Below are positions 1 through 9,599 of a stretch of DNA of 64,000 bases, in pieces (positions within the stretch are counted from its first letter, which is position 1; each line of letters begins with the position of its first letter). The notes below the pieces were generated by a model. That model was not told the origin of the DNA. It saw only the letters and a program-made list of their open reading frames with translations, and did no database searches. Source of the stretch: Lactobacillus sp. GTDB taxonomy: Bacteria > Bacillota > Bacilli > Lactobacillales > Lactobacillaceae. The DNA is taken from the NCBI GenBank assembly GCA_022483245.1, contig JAKVNR010000001.1, positions 682,001 through 746,000 on the forward strand, written 5' to 3'. Both the position numbers and the translations under genes were made by a program.

Positions 1-1146
1 CAACAGTCAACGACGCAGATCAACTACGTTAAAGGCTACGGCGTTAACCTGTGGCAATTAAACGCTGATCAATCAGTTTCTTGGACTGGCCGCCGTTTAA
101 CGACTGGCACCAAGTGGAAGACTTTTGGCTACACTGATTTGTCTAAGAGTCAGCAGCGTGTTTACAACTTGGGCGGGAACCAATGGATTTACGCTCAATA
201 CTTAGTTGACGCTGGTACGAAGCAAAAAGTTGCTGGTTACCAAGCTGCTAGTTCACAGACTAAACCAAGTGGCCAAACGCCTGCGCAAACAACTGACATT
301 ACCCCAGCTGCTAACGGCACGGTCGGAATTGTTGGCTACCGTCCAAGTTAGGGGACTGTTTTATACAGTTTAAACGGCAATACTGCCACCCCAACTGGCC
401 GCTTCTTGAAGAACGGGACCGCTTGGAAGATCGTTGGTTCTAAGACCATCAACGGCACTACTTACTACAATTTAGGCGGCAACCAATGGGTTAACGCAGC
501 TTACATTGTTACTGGTAATGCCAACGGTGCTTACCGCGTTTTAAAGAGCAACCCAAGTTCTCGTGAATACTACACTAGTCAATACAACCCAGTCTTTGCA
601 CCTTGGGGCTGTGCTTCTTCTGCTTTGTCCATGCTGATGAAGTATGATGGCAACTGGAAGAACGTGCCGGGCAATTCTGAAAAAGCTAAGTTGACCTATA
701 TGCAAAACCACCTGCCACGCAACAAGGCTAACGGTGGTCAAGACGGTGATCCTTACACTGGTAGAGGCTTCAGCCGCGTAATTCTGTCATACCGGTTAAC
801 TCAATATGCCCACAGCTTAGGCGACGCAAAGATCGTTGATGTTTCTGGCGTATCTTTGAGCGGAATTATTGATTTGATCAAAGGCGGCAAGCCAGTTCTT
901 TACTACGGCTGGTCATCATACCAAGCTGGCGGTGCTCGCAACCACTGTAAAGTAATCTTCGGCTACAACGCTCACAATAATACTTTCCTGGTTCACGATC
1001 CGTTGTACCAATACAAGTACTTCTACCGTGGTGGTGGCGGTATGCGTGAAGGCGTCCGCAACGGTTACGACTTAGGCCCAATCGCTTGGGTTTCAGCCCG
1101 CACCATTGCTCGTGAATACGCAGGCAACGCATTAACCATTCACTAA
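1..1146 (+). pseudogene. SLAP-repeat / C39-like cysteine peptidase, split by an in-frame TAG; 5' end outside window
   Basis: Frame 1 is open from the window edge to 1146 except for one TAG at 349-351. Both sides belong to one protein: two SLAP-like cell-wall repeats of about 55 residues, each ending in the motif YNLGGNQW (one before the stop, one after it), then a C39-like papain-fold domain. In that domain the likely catalytic Cys sits in WGCASSALSM, the His in NHCKVIFGY and the Asp in FLVHDP. The stop falls just before the second repeat, where a Tyr would fit (TAC or TAT changed to TAG). The part after the stop has only a weak TTG start at 406. It was probably a secreted envelope-bound peptidase. 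It is either a recent pseudogene or a readthrough/two-piece gene; sequencing error is also possible. Confidence 0.75.
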
Positions 1147-1168
1147 AATTAAATAGTTAATTCTAAAA

Positions 1169-1207
1169 AATAGACAAGCAGTTTTAAGATTGCTTGTCTA
1201 TTTTTGT
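1169..1207 (+). terminator. Intrinsic terminator after the split peptidase gene
   Basis: A perfect 12-bp stem (1169-1180 with 1191-1202) with a 10-nt loop is followed by TTTGTT. It lies 23 bases after the stop codon at 1144-1146. Confidence 0.85.
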
Positions 1208-1224
1208 TGGATTTTTATCCATAG

Positions 1225-1413
1225 CTATTCATTTTCGGCTTGCAACTTTTCCCATTCTTCTGGAGTTAATCGTTTAGCTGCATACTTAGAATTCATCCCT
1301 GCTCGCAATGCTTGTCTATTTTCATTAGTTGCAAGCAAATAATTTGTCTCTTGCTCTGATTCAGTATATTTTTAGAAAAAATCATCTGGTTTTCCCTCGC
1401 TAGTGCTTTTAAG
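1225..1413 (-). pseudogene. Decayed Phd/YefM-like antitoxin remnant
   Basis: On the minus strand a frame runs from 1413 to a TAG at 1225-1227, broken by a TAA at 1372-1374. The part after the break contains ETNYLLATNENRQALRAGM, which resembles the conserved 'ET-YLL----N---L---I' stretch of YefM/Phd antitoxins. About 60 codons remain and the DNA-binding N-terminus is missing. No toxin gene follows; the terminator of the convergent gene lies there instead. Assignment is by motif resemblance only. It could also be the tail of an unrelated small protein. Confidence 0.45.
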
Positions 1414-1441
1414 TTAATTATATCTGCTCAAACTAATTTTC

Positions 1442-1450
1442 TGCTAAAAT
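1442..1450 (+). promoter_or_regulatory. Extended -10 promoter of the TetM-like gene
   Basis: TGCTAAAAT is an extended -10 (TG-n-TAAAAT) whose last base is 22 bases before the ATG at 1473. The -35 region is weak. AGAGGG just before the ATG serves as ribosome-binding site. The same 9-mer recurs upstream of lepA and pyrH. Confidence 0.55.
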
Positions 1451-1472
1451 TTGTTCAGAAAGAGGGAACATT

Positions 1473-3389
1473 ATGCCGAAAAAGCACATCGTTTTAGGAA
1501 TCGTAGCCCATGTTGACGCCGGCAAGACTAGCTTAGCCGAAGCCTTGCTCTATAAAACCGGCCAAGTGCGCCAGCTCGGCCGCGTTGATCAAGGCAGCAG
1601 CCTGCTTGATCCAAGCCAACTAGAAAAGCAGCGCAAAATTACGATTTATTCTCACCAAGCCTTATTGACCAGTGGCGACTTATCGATCACATTGCTCGAC
1701 ACTCCCGGCCACCTGGATTTTGGTCAGCAAACTGAACAAGTGGTTTCAGTTTTAGACTACGCCATTTTGGTCATCTCGGGCACTGCTGGCGTGCAGGCAA
1801 CCACCCTCGCCTTCTGGAATTTACTCAAGCACTATCAGGTTCCAACTTTTATTTTCATTAACCAGCTTGACCGGCCAACGGCTGACTTGCAAACAGTGCT
1901 TAAGCAGCTGCAAACTCAGCTCTCGCCGGCTTGTCTGCACTTTGAGCACCCAAATTTAGATGATGTTGCCGCCCAAGATGATGCAGCGCTGACTGAATTT
2001 ATAACGACTGAAACCCTGCAAGACCAAACGATCAGAAACCTGATCAAAGATCGCAAGATTTTCCCTTGCTATGCTGGCTCTGCCTTGCAGCTGACAGGCA
2101 TTGATGAATTATTAGCTGGTTTAGAAAAATGGACCATGCCGCTCAAAACGCGACCTGACTTTGGCGCACGCGTTTTCAAAATTTCCCATGATCCGCAAGG
2201 CCAGCGGCTGACCTGGTTAAAAGTGACCGGCGGCGCGCTACAGGCTAAGCAGGAATTAGCAGGTGAAAAAGCAGCCGAACTCCGCCAGTACAACGGCACT
2301 AAATTCAAAACTGTGCAGTCTGTCCCAGCTGGGCAAACTTGTGCTGTCACTGGCTTAAAGCAAACTTATCCTGGCCAGGGACTTGGCAGCGAACATGATT
2401 TGCCCCAGCCGCAGCTTCAGCCAGCTTTATCTTATGCCGTGCAAGTTGATCCTAGTCAAATACATGCCTGTTTAACTGCTATGCAAACTTTAGCCGACGA
2501 AGATCCGCTCTTGCACGTCCAATTCGACCGGCACTTACAGGAAATCCGGGTCAATTTAATGGGCCAAGTGCAGCTGGAAGTCTTGCAAAAACGGCTGGCT
2601 GACCAATTCAATTTGGCAGTTCAGTTTAACCACGGGCAGGTCCTCTATCAAGAAACGATCACCCAAATGGGTGAAGGAATCGGCCACTTTGAACCCTTGC
2701 GTCATTATGCCGAAGTTCACCTGCTCCTTGAACCCAGCCAGCGCGGATCCGGTTTGTCATTTGCCAGTCAATTAGCAACCGACCTGCTGCCGAAAAATTG
2801 GCAAGAGCAAATCTTGACTGCTCTGCAAGCTAAAGAACACCGCGGCGTCTTAATCGGCGCACCGCTAACTGATGTCAAACTCACTTTGATTGCTGGCAAA
2901 GGGTCTAACGTCCACTCAGTCGGCGGCGACTTCCGCCAAGCAACCTGGCGGGCCGTGCGACAAGGCCTAATGGAGCTTAAACAACGCGGAGCTTGCCAGC
3001 TGCTCGAACCAGTTTATCATTACCAGCTGCTGGTGCCGGCTGAACAAGTCGGCCGCGCCATCAGTGATTTAGAAACAATGAAGGCTAGCTTTAACTTAGG
3101 CAAGTCAGGCAGTAATTACCAAATGATCACTGGCACCGCTCCAGTTAGTCAAATGCGGGATTATGCCCAAACTGTCCGTACTTATAGCCGCGGCTGCGGG
3201 CAATTAACAGTGACGCCTGCTGGTTATCGGCCATGCGCCAATGCAGATGAAGTGATTGCAGCAGCTAATTATGACCCAGTCGCCGACCTAGAAAATTCAC
3301 CGGGTTCAATCTTTTGTGCCCATGGTGCCGGCTACAATGTCCGCTGGGACCAAGTACCAGCTATGGCCCACGTGCAAGTTAAAAAATAA
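1473..3389 (+). CDS. TetM/TetO-like ribosomal protection GTPase, chromosomal type
   Basis: The 638 residues match the length of Tet(M)-family proteins, EF-G paralogues that bind the ribosome and displace tetracycline. G1 is AHVDAGKTS (12-20) and G3 is DTPGH (76-80), with the catalytic His kept. EF-G-like domains II-V follow. The end, with RGCGQLTVTPAGY and CAHGAGYNVRWDQV, is typical of the chromosomal Tet-like group. Two motifs deviate: the switch I element RGITI reads RKITI (54-58), and G4 NKxD reads NQLD (130-133). Nucleotide binding or specificity may therefore differ from classical Tet(M), and resistance is not assured. The gene stands alone with its own promoter and terminator. Confidence 0.85.
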   Translation: MPKKHIVLGIVAHVDAGKTSLAEALLYKTGQVRQLGRVDQGSSLLDPSQLEKQRKITIYSHQALLTSGDLSITLLDTPGHLDFGQQTEQVVSVLDYAILVISGTAGVQATTLAFWNLLKHYQVPTFIFINQLDRPTADLQTVLKQLQTQLSPACLHFEHPNLDDVAAQDDAALTEFITTETLQDQTIRNLIKDRKIFPCYAGSALQLTGIDELLAGLEKWTMPLKTRPDFGARVFKISHDPQGQRLTWLKVTGGALQAKQELAGEKAAELRQYNGTKFKTVQSVPAGQTCAVTGLKQTYPGQGLGSEHDLPQPQLQPALSYAVQVDPSQIHACLTAMQTLADEDPLLHVQFDRHLQEIRVNLMGQVQLEVLQKRLADQFNLAVQFNHGQVLYQETITQMGEGIGHFEPLRHYAEVHLLLEPSQRGSGLSFASQLATDLLPKNWQEQILTALQAKEHRGVLIGAPLTDVKLTLIAGKGSNVHSVGGDFRQATWRAVRQGLMELKQRGACQLLEPVYHYQLLVPAEQVGRAISDLETMKASFNLGKSGSNYQMITGTAPVSQMRDYAQTVRTYSRGCGQLTVTPAGYRPCANADEVIAAANYDPVADLENSPGSIFCAHGAGYNVRWDQVPAMAHVQVKK

Positions 3390-3399
3390 AGGCATGCTA

Positions 3400-3427
3400 A
3401 AAGCCATCGCATTTGCGGTGGCTTTTT
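3400..3427. terminator. Bidirectional terminator between convergent genes
   Basis: An 11-bp stem with one G-T pair (3400-3410 with 3415-3425) has a 4-nt loop and T-runs on both strands. It ends the TetM-like gene. The stop codon of the convergent minus-strand gene overlaps its edge. Confidence 0.85.
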
Positions 3428-3695
3428 AATTGCTAGTTTCGCTAGCTTGCTGCATGACATCATCGGCGTACTGTCTGACGATTTTTTCCAGACGGGTACG
3501 TTCCAAACTGCTAAAACCCAAGTTGTAAACCAAATCTTGGCTCGGCAAGCTATAAATTGCGGCTTTCATCCCCTGCCGGCTGCGCTGTTCAAAATTAATT
3601 TGCATCGATTTGCCGCCCACAACTCGGTCATTCGCTCGCCACGGCGTATACGACATCACCAATCCATTTCGAAAACGTCCATATGGAACCAGCAT
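3426..3695 (-). CDS. Small protein of unknown function (89 aa)
   Basis: I do not recognise a family. The 89 residues have no signal peptide or membrane segment. The N-terminus is basic (PYGRFRNG, YTPWRANDR), the middle is mixed, and the C-terminus looks helical and charged (LERTRLEKIVRQYADDVMQQ). GAGGG lies about 8 bases before the ATG, and the stop abuts a shared bidirectional terminator, so it looks like a real monocistronic gene. A compact nucleic-acid-associated or regulatory protein is possible but unsupported. It faces the TetM-like gene convergently and has no functional neighbours. Confidence 0.6.
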   Translation of the reverse strand: MLVPYGRFRNGLVMSYTPWRANDRVVGGKSMQINFEQRSRQGMKAAIYSLPSQDLVYNLGFSSLERTRLEKIVRQYADDVMQQASETSN

Positions 3696-4028
3696 TTACT
3701 ATCCCTCACTTGCGCCAATTTATTACATGATTTATCAACGTACTTATCAGTTGATTTATAGCTGCCATTTTCATTTGTCAGTTTGATCGCCTAACTAATT
3801 TGTTATTAAAAAAGACAGATTATTTATTTCTAGTTATGTATCATGAATATTCTATAGCTTTATAGTGGTTAAGTGAAGGCTTATGCATCTTAAGCCAGAC
3901 TTAAAAAACGTTTTTGCAAAATTATCTGTTTAGTTATTTTTTGAACAAATATTGTCGCACGTAGGTACCGTCTCACCCCCCCCCAGGTAAAATTAAAGAA
4001 CATATCTTTTTATTAATTTCTTTGTAGC
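3696..4028. other. AT-rich intergenic spacer with a C9 tract
   Basis: No gene is seen. The spacer lies upstream of the 89-aa minus-strand gene and downstream of apt. It contains a 12-bp palindrome AAAAACGTTTTT (3904-3915) and a C9 homopolymer (3976-3984). No well-spaced promoter could be assigned. Confidence 0.6.
3969..3984. repeat. CGTCTCA + C9 tract, copy 1
   Basis: CGTCTCA is followed by nine C. A near-identical arrangement (CGTCACA plus eight C) occurs at 13153-13167, in the other large intergenic region. Confidence 0.5.
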
Positions 4029-4066
4029 AAAAAAAGCTGAACCCACTCCAGGTGAGCTCAGCTTTT
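4029..4066 (-). terminator. Terminator of the lepA-srtA-recJ-apt operon
   Basis: On the minus strand AAAAGCTGA pairs with TCAGCTTTT and is extended inward by weaker pairs. A T-run follows. It starts 25 bases after the apt stop. Confidence 0.8.
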
Positions 4067-4090
4067 AATTATTATTTGTAATGTTCTTAA

Positions 4091-4618
4091 TTATGCGCCA
4101 GTGTATTGTACCAGGCTGAAGATGTCTAAACCTGGCAACTTTTCACGGCCCTTTAAGTCAGGCAGTTCAATGTAAAAAGCAGCCCCAACTAATTCAGCAC
4201 CTAAACGCTTCACCAGGATTTCAGTTGCGCGCAAAGTACCGGCCGTAGCCATCAAGTCATCACAAACAACGACTTTTTGACCAGGCTTCAAAGCATCCTT
4301 GTTCATTTCCAAAGAGTTTGACCCGTATTCCAAATCGTAAGAAGCACGTTCAACTTCCCGTGGCAGCTTGTGCGGCTTGCGGGCTGGCACAAAGCCCAAA
4401 CCTAATTCATAAGCAACTGGGCAGCCAACGATAAATCCGCGTGCTTCAGGGCCAACAATCACGTCGGCGCCGCGAGACTTAGCATATTCAGCTAAAGCAT
4501 GGGTCGCAGCCCGGTAAGCTTCTGCATTTTGCAGCAACGGTGTGATGTCGCGGAAAACGATGCCCTTGTTCGGGAAATCTTTAACGCTAGCAATATACTT
4601 CTTAAAATCAAAAGCCAT
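4091..4618 (-). CDS. apt: Adenine phosphoribosyltransferase
   Basis: This 175-aa purine-salvage enzyme makes AMP from adenine and PRPP in the cytoplasm. The PRPP-binding loop [13 protein letters not shown] is at 116-128 and GPEARGF at 56-62; length is standard for the family. It is the last gene of the lepA-srtA-recJ-apt unit, 148 bases after recJ. The spacer has a strong hairpin and a possible extended -10 (TGGTAAAAT, complement of 4729-4737), so apt may be partly transcribed on its own. AGGTTTAAAAAACA precedes the ATG as a weak ribosome-binding site. Confidence 0.95.
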   Translation of the reverse strand: MAFDFKKYIASVKDFPNKGIVFRDITPLLQNAEAYRAATHALAEYAKSRGADVIVGPEARGFIVGCPVAYELGLGFVPARKPHKLPREVERASYDLEYGSNSLEMNKDALKPGQKVVVCDDLMATAGTLRATEILVKRLGAELVGAAFYIELPDLKGREKLPGLDIFSLVQYTGA

Positions 4619-4662
4619 TGTTTTTTAAACCTCCGTTAGTTCGTTCCAATTAGAACGACTGA

Positions 4663-4690
4663 GCGCAGCTGCCAACATGTACAGCTGCGC
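4663..4690 (-). promoter_or_regulatory. Hairpin in the recJ-apt spacer
   Basis: GCGCAGCTG (4663-4671) and CAGCTGCGC (4682-4690) form a perfect 9-bp stem with a 10-nt loop. It is not followed by a T-run on the minus strand, so it looks like an mRNA stabiliser or processing site in the apt leader rather than a terminator. Confidence 0.5.
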
Positions 4691-4766
4691 CAAAATATTG
4701 CTTTTCTTGCATAGCAAAAACACAAGTTAATTTTACCAAAGATCAGCACAAAAAGCAGTATATTTT

Positions 4767-7022
4767 TCAATAATTCCACCGTTTTGCATACGCCATTAGC
4801 TGTGCAGTCGGCATTGTTCGTAATTGAGTGACGAAATTCAATTGCGACTGCGTTGCGGAATAATATGACGACGCCGTCAGCGACGAAACTTTTTGCCCCG
4901 TCTTTGCCGTCACCTGCTTGCCGGTGAAATCTAACAAACCCAGCTGGAAAAATACCCGCAGAATAAAGAAAATGCTCTCGGCTGACAATCCTAAATACGG
5001 ACCAACTTGCCGGTAATCCGACAATTTCAATCCCGGATGCTGGACGACATAATGCCAAACTTGCGCAAATTCCGCCTGCTGCGGCAGCGTTTTCACCGGC
5101 AGGTTATCCAAGCTAAAGCGCAAATACAGCAGATCATAGTCTTGCTGCAGCGCCTGATCTAACTCATCCCGGTTATGCGGGGCATCGACTAAGCTCACCC
5201 GCTCGCCGCTAGTTTGATAATTAGCCACTAGGTCAACTTTGTCCGGATCAAGCTGCCAGAGCGACTCGGCTTTGACAATATTTGCTTCATCAAAAAATAA
5301 GTAGCGATCAGCTAAATCAAGCTGGTGGTTGTCAAACCGCAAATCAATGATCGACCTGTTTTGCCAAGCTGCCGGCACGCCATATTCAACTCCGCAAATC
5401 TGCGCCTGCACCCGGTTTTGCCCGCGCCAATAATTGTTCTCCAAATGAATATAAAGATGTTTGACTAGTGGCAAGAGTTTTTGCAAATAACCATAGCCAA
5501 AACCAATAATCTGCAAGCCTTGGCAAGTTAAACGCAAATGATCGTGGCCTGCGCCCATCAGCTGGCTGCTCGTTACCTGCGGCCACTGCAATTGAAAGAC
5601 TGGCTGCGGATTGTCGGTCCCAAACGGACCCACAAGGGCTAAATCAGCTAAAGTCGCATTATTCACCTGACTGGCATCCAGTTGAAAATCATAATCCTCA
5701 GTTGGCACTTGCGGACGGTGGTATGACGCCTCAAAGGCAGTTCGCAAGTCCGCCAAATTATCAGGCGCAAGCGACAAGCCGCAAGCATAATCATGCCCGC
5801 CAAAATGCGTTAATAATTTTTCTTTGAGCGGGTGCAAAGCGTCAAACAGATTAAAACCAGCAAGCGCCCGGCCAGATCCTTTTAACTCACCGCTTTTGCC
5901 CCTGGTTAGCAGCACTACCGGCTTGCCTAATTCACGGCAGATTTTATTCGCAACTAAACCTAACACGCCTTCATGCCAGTTCGGATCATACAAGGTCAAA
6001 GTATGCTTGGTGCCCCAGTTGTTAGCCTGCACCTGCTGCAAGGCACTTTGATAAACCTGATCGGTCAACTCTTTGCGCTGATTGTTCAAGTCTTCGACTT
6101 GCTTAGCTAGGTCCGCAGCCTGTTCTTCATTATCTGTCAGCAGCAATTCTACCGCTAACCGGGCATCGCCCAGCCGGCCAACGGCATTCAGACGAGGAGC
6201 AATCGCAAAGCCGACATCTGTTTCATTAATCTGTCCTGGCGTTAGTCCCGCTTGTTTAATCAGCGCGCGCAGTCCCAAGCGTTCAGTTTGATTCAGCCGT
6301 TTGAGCCCCTGTTTAACGATGATATGGCCTTCGCCGCTAACTTTGACCATATCGCCGATCGTCCCAATTAAAGCCAAATCGAGCAGTTCCGGCATTGGGT
6401 CCTGCATTAACGCCCGGGCTAAGGTATAGGCAACGCCCGCCCCGCAATAGTCATCAAATGGGTAAGCCTGGCCTGGATAATTGCAGTGCAGCAAGGCTGC
6501 GCAGTCCGGTTTCACTGCTTGGAAAGTGTGGTGGTCGGTCACAATCGTGTCGACACCATGCTTCTTAGCATAAGCGACTTCTTCAGCCCCGGTTACCCCG
6601 TTGTCAACGGTAATAATCAACTTGGTTCCATTCGCCACTAGCTGCTGGTAGCAAGCCATATTTGGCCCATAGCCATCGCGGAAACGGTTAGGAATAAAGA
6701 AATGCACATCGGCACCCAAAATGCCGAGCGTTTCCATTAAAATAGCTGTCGCCGTCATCCCATCAGCATCATAGTCGCCATAGATCGTAATTTTTTCACC
6801 ATGGTCAATCGCCTGTTCAATCCGGGCCACAGCCTGGTCCATATCATGCATTAAACTCGGATCGGCCAGGTCATTTTCAGTAGCATTGAGCCACCAGTTA
6901 ATCTCTTCCGCCGTCGTTTTTCCGCGCAAAGCAAAGAGCTTAGCCGCAAATGGGCTAAGCTGAAATTGGTCTTGAATGTCTTGAGAGAGCGGATTTGCTG
7001 TCCGCTGCCGCCATTTAGCCAT
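4767..7022 (-). CDS. recJ: Single-stranded-DNA-specific exonuclease RecJ
   Basis: RecJ degrades 5' ends of single-stranded DNA in recombination and repair. The 751 residues show the DHH-superfamily metal motifs DYDADG (83-88) and DHH (163-165). A DHHA1-type domain (FGGHDYACGLSL) and an OB-like segment follow, and a Firmicutes-type C-terminal extension accounts for the length. The start overlaps the 3' end of the sortase gene by 8 bases, which suggests translational coupling. Pairing of recJ with apt is common in Firmicutes. Confidence 0.95.
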   Translation of the reverse strand: MAKWRQRTANPLSQDIQDQFQLSPFAAKLFALRGKTTAEEINWWLNATENDLADPSLMHDMDQAVARIEQAIDHGEKITIYGDYDADGMTATAILMETLGILGADVHFFIPNRFRDGYGPNMACYQQLVANGTKLIITVDNGVTGAEEVAYAKKHGVDTIVTDHHTFQAVKPDCAALLHCNYPGQAYPFDDYCGAGVAYTLARALMQDPMPELLDLALIGTIGDMVKVSGEGHIIVKQGLKRLNQTERLGLRALIKQAGLTPGQINETDVGFAIAPRLNAVGRLGDARLAVELLLTDNEEQAADLAKQVEDLNNQRKELTDQVYQSALQQVQANNWGTKHTLTLYDPNWHEGVLGLVANKICRELGKPVVLLTRGKSGELKGSGRALAGFNLFDALHPLKEKLLTHFGGHDYACGLSLAPDNLADLRTAFEASYHRPQVPTEDYDFQLDASQVNNATLADLALVGPFGTDNPQPVFQLQWPQVTSSQLMGAGHDHLRLTCQGLQIIGFGYGYLQKLLPLVKHLYIHLENNYWRGQNRVQAQICGVEYGVPAAWQNRSIIDLRFDNHQLDLADRYLFFDEANIVKAESLWQLDPDKVDLVANYQTSGERVSLVDAPHNRDELDQALQQDYDLLYLRFSLDNLPVKTLPQQAEFAQVWHYVVQHPGLKLSDYRQVGPYLGLSAESIFFILRVFFQLGLLDFTGKQVTAKTGQKVSSLTASSYYSATQSQLNFVTQLRTMPTAQLMAYAKRWNY

Positions 7023-7713
7023 GAAGTTTAAACACCTTCAAGTTCTTACTGCTTGCCGAAGCAGTCTTAATCAAATTCCCACGAATGGCCCAGCGATTAG
7101 CGCCGCCATCGGCACAAGTAATCAGGGTCACGATTTTGTCAGTCGTATTATTGACCAGCCAGACCGAACTTGGGTCCACAACCCGCTTCATGTAAATCCG
7201 GTAGGTATAAACATGCTGCAAGTCGGTCAAATAGACTTTATCGCCAATCTTCACCTGTTCAAGTGGTGAAAACAGCGCCCCTTTAGCCGTCATGTAGTGG
7301 CCAGCCAGCGGATAATTGCCCGTCCCCATTACTTGGTCAGCCCGCATCGTGCACCCGCCAGTAGCCATATTAGCATCGGACAAGCCGCGGCAGACTGGCA
7401 GGTACAGTTTCACGCTCGGCACCGCCATGGCACCGATGGCGCTGACTTCTTGCACCCGGCTTTTGACAGCTTTAGCTGGATCCATCGATTTAACTTTTGA
7501 AAAATCAAACTGGCCTTTTTTAGTCTGGTTCTTCTTAATTTTCTTAACCGTTAAACTCGACAAAGCTTTCTGCTCGTTATGCTTAATTACTTGGTCGGTT
7601 AACGGCCGCGTACTGATCAGGGCAATCCCGATGACCAATAAAGCTCCAGCCAGCCACCGCAGCAATTGGCGGCGCTTAGTTTTCTTATCTGCTGCTTGTT
7701 TATCTGCTGCCAT
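7015..7713 (-). CDS. srtA: Class A sortase (housekeeping transpeptidase)
   Basis: The 232 residues form a membrane-anchored transpeptidase that cuts LPxTG proteins between Thr and Gly and links them to peptidoglycan. A basic N-terminus and one membrane segment (about 18-36) precede the sortase barrel. The catalytic His is His139 (LAGHYM), Cys200 lies in TLITC, and Arg207 follows in ANRWAIRG. It sits 9 bases after lepA and overlaps recJ, so it is co-transcribed with housekeeping genes. Its likely client, an LPQTG surface protein, is encoded just upstream of lepA at 9687-12872. Confidence 0.93.
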   Translation of the reverse strand: MAADKQAADKKTKRRQLLRWLAGALLVIGIALISTRPLTDQVIKHNEQKALSSLTVKKIKKNQTKKGQFDFSKVKSMDPAKAVKSRVQEVSAIGAMAVPSVKLYLPVCRGLSDANMATGGCTMRADQVMGTGNYPLAGHYMTAKGALFSPLEQVKIGDKVYLTDLQHVYTYRIYMKRVVDPSSVWLVNNTTDKIVTLITCADGGANRWAIRGNLIKTASASSKNLKVFKLHG

Positions 7714-7722
7714 TTTTCTCGC

Positions 7723-9567
7723 CTAATTTTTGCTATTCTTCAAATCGTCATCGTTCATCCGCAAGACAGCCATAAAAGCATCTTGTGGGACTTCGACCTT
7801 GCCGACAGCTTTCATGCGGGCTTTACCCTTCTTCTGCTTCTCCAGCAGCTTGGCCCGCCGGTCGGGGTCACCAGTATGGATTTTCCAGGTAACATCTTTC
7901 CGGTACGGCTTGATCGTCGCCCGTGAAATAATCTTAGCCCCGATGGCGCCTTGAATATCAACTTCAAAGTTCTGCCGCGGAATCAGCTTATTGAGCAGCG
8001 AAGTCATCTGCCGTGCCCGCACTTGTGCTTCTTGGCGGTGGGCAATAAAGGACAAGGCATCGACCGGCTGCTTGTTTAAGAGCATATCGATCTTGACCAA
8101 GTCAGTTGCCCGGTAGCCAATGATTTCGTAATCAAGCGATGCATAACCTTTGGTCGACGACTTTAATTCATCGAAAAAGTCGAAGATGATTTCAGCCAGC
8201 GGCATTTGATAGATGACGTTGACCCGGTATTTGTCAAGGTAATCCATTGTTTGGAACTCCCCGCGCTTGCGCTGGCAGAGTTCCATGACTGGGCCGACAA
8301 AGTCATTCGGCACCATGATTTCCGCCTTAACGTACGGTTCTTGCACTTCACGATATTCACCAGCACTTGGCAAATCAGCTGGATTATCGATCAGCTTGGT
8401 TGTACCGTCATTCATAATGGCATGGTAGTCAACTGACGGAGCCGTCATAATCAGCTGCATGCCAAATTCTTGCTCTAGCCGCTCTTGCACCACGTCCATA
8501 TGCAGCAGGCCTAAGAAACCGCAGCGGAAACCAAAGCCTAAGGCTTCAGACGTTTCAGGTTCAAATTCCAGGGCCGCATCATTTAACTGCAGTTTTTGCA
8601 AAGCTTCCTTTAAATCATCGTACTTGCGGTTATCAACCGGGTACATCCCAGAATAAACCATCGGCGGAATCTGCCGGTAGCCAGGCAGCGGCTTGTCAGT
8701 CGGGTTGTCAGCATCAGTAATCGTATCACCCACCCGGGTTTCCCGGACGGATTTGATATTGGCTGTTAAATAACCAACGTCGCCCGCCACCAGCATGTCT
8801 TTTTTCACTGGGTGAGGGTTAGAAACGCCCACTTCGGTCACTTCATAGGTCTTGTGGGTGTTCATGATTTCGATTTGATCGCCAGGCTTAACAGTCCCTT
8901 CTTCGATCCGGACAGCCAGTACTACTCCGCGGTAGTCATCATATTTAGAGTCAAAAATCAAGGCCTTCAGCGGGGCTGACAAATCGCCAGTTGGGGCTGG
9001 CACGTCTTGAACGATCCGTTCGAGCAGGTCAGGAATGCCTTGACCAGTTTTTCCAGAAACTTCCACGGCGCTTGACGCATCAAGGCCCAGCATTTCTTGA
9101 ATTTCATCCTTAGCCTTGTCAACGTCAGCTGACGGCAGGTCAATTTTGTTCAAAACTGGAACAATCGTTAAATCATCATCAATGGCCAGATAAGTGTTGG
9201 CTAGGGTCTGCGCCTGCACGCCTTGGGAAGCATCAACGACCAGCAAAGCCCCTTCACAAGCCGCCAGCGACCGCGACACTTCATATGAAAAGTCAACGTG
9301 TCCGGGGGTATCAATTAAATGGAAGATATAATCTTCGCCATCTTTAGCATGGTAGTTTACTTCAACTGAGTTCAGCTTGATCGTGATCCCGCGCTCACGC
9401 TCCAGCGGCATATTGTCGAGCAGCTGATTCTTCATCTGCCGCTCAGAGACCGTATCGGTCAATTCCAGAATCCGGTCAGCAATTGTTGATTTGCCATGGT
9501 CGATATGGGCCACGATTGAGAAATTGCGAATATGCTTTTGGTAGTCGAGTAATTTATCTTTATCCAT
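7723..9567 (-). CDS. lepA: Elongation factor 4 (LepA)
   Basis: This 614-aa translational GTPase can back-translocate stalled ribosomes. It has G1 AHIDHGKST, switch I RGITIK, G3 DTPGHVDF, G4 NKID, EF-G-like domains, and the LepA-specific basic C-terminus ([15 protein letters not shown]). It is the first gene of the lepA-srtA-recJ-apt unit, with an extended -10 upstream and the ribosome-binding site AAAGGTG before the ATG. Confidence 0.97.
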   Translation of the reverse strand: MDKDKLLDYQKHIRNFSIVAHIDHGKSTIADRILELTDTVSERQMKNQLLDNMPLERERGITIKLNSVEVNYHAKDGEDYIFHLIDTPGHVDFSYEVSRSLAACEGALLVVDASQGVQAQTLANTYLAIDDDLTIVPVLNKIDLPSADVDKAKDEIQEMLGLDASSAVEVSGKTGQGIPDLLERIVQDVPAPTGDLSAPLKALIFDSKYDDYRGVVLAVRIEEGTVKPGDQIEIMNTHKTYEVTEVGVSNPHPVKKDMLVAGDVGYLTANIKSVRETRVGDTITDADNPTDKPLPGYRQIPPMVYSGMYPVDNRKYDDLKEALQKLQLNDAALEFEPETSEALGFGFRCGFLGLLHMDVVQERLEQEFGMQLIMTAPSVDYHAIMNDGTTKLIDNPADLPSAGEYREVQEPYVKAEIMVPNDFVGPVMELCQRKRGEFQTMDYLDKYRVNVIYQMPLAEIIFDFFDELKSSTKGYASLDYEIIGYRATDLVKIDMLLNKQPVDALSFIAHRQEAQVRARQMTSLLNKLIPRQNFEVDIQGAIGAKIISRATIKPYRKDVTWKIHTGDPDRRAKLLEKQKKGKARMKAVGKVEVPQDAFMAVLRMNDDDLKNSKN

Positions 9568-9599
9568 AATCCACGCACCTTTAATTTGCTATCTGTATT

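Noticed and set aside
4636..5058. 140-codon minus-strand frame at the recJ 3' end
   Set aside because: It overlaps recJ out of frame and has no family features or ribosome-binding site; a shadow of recJ.
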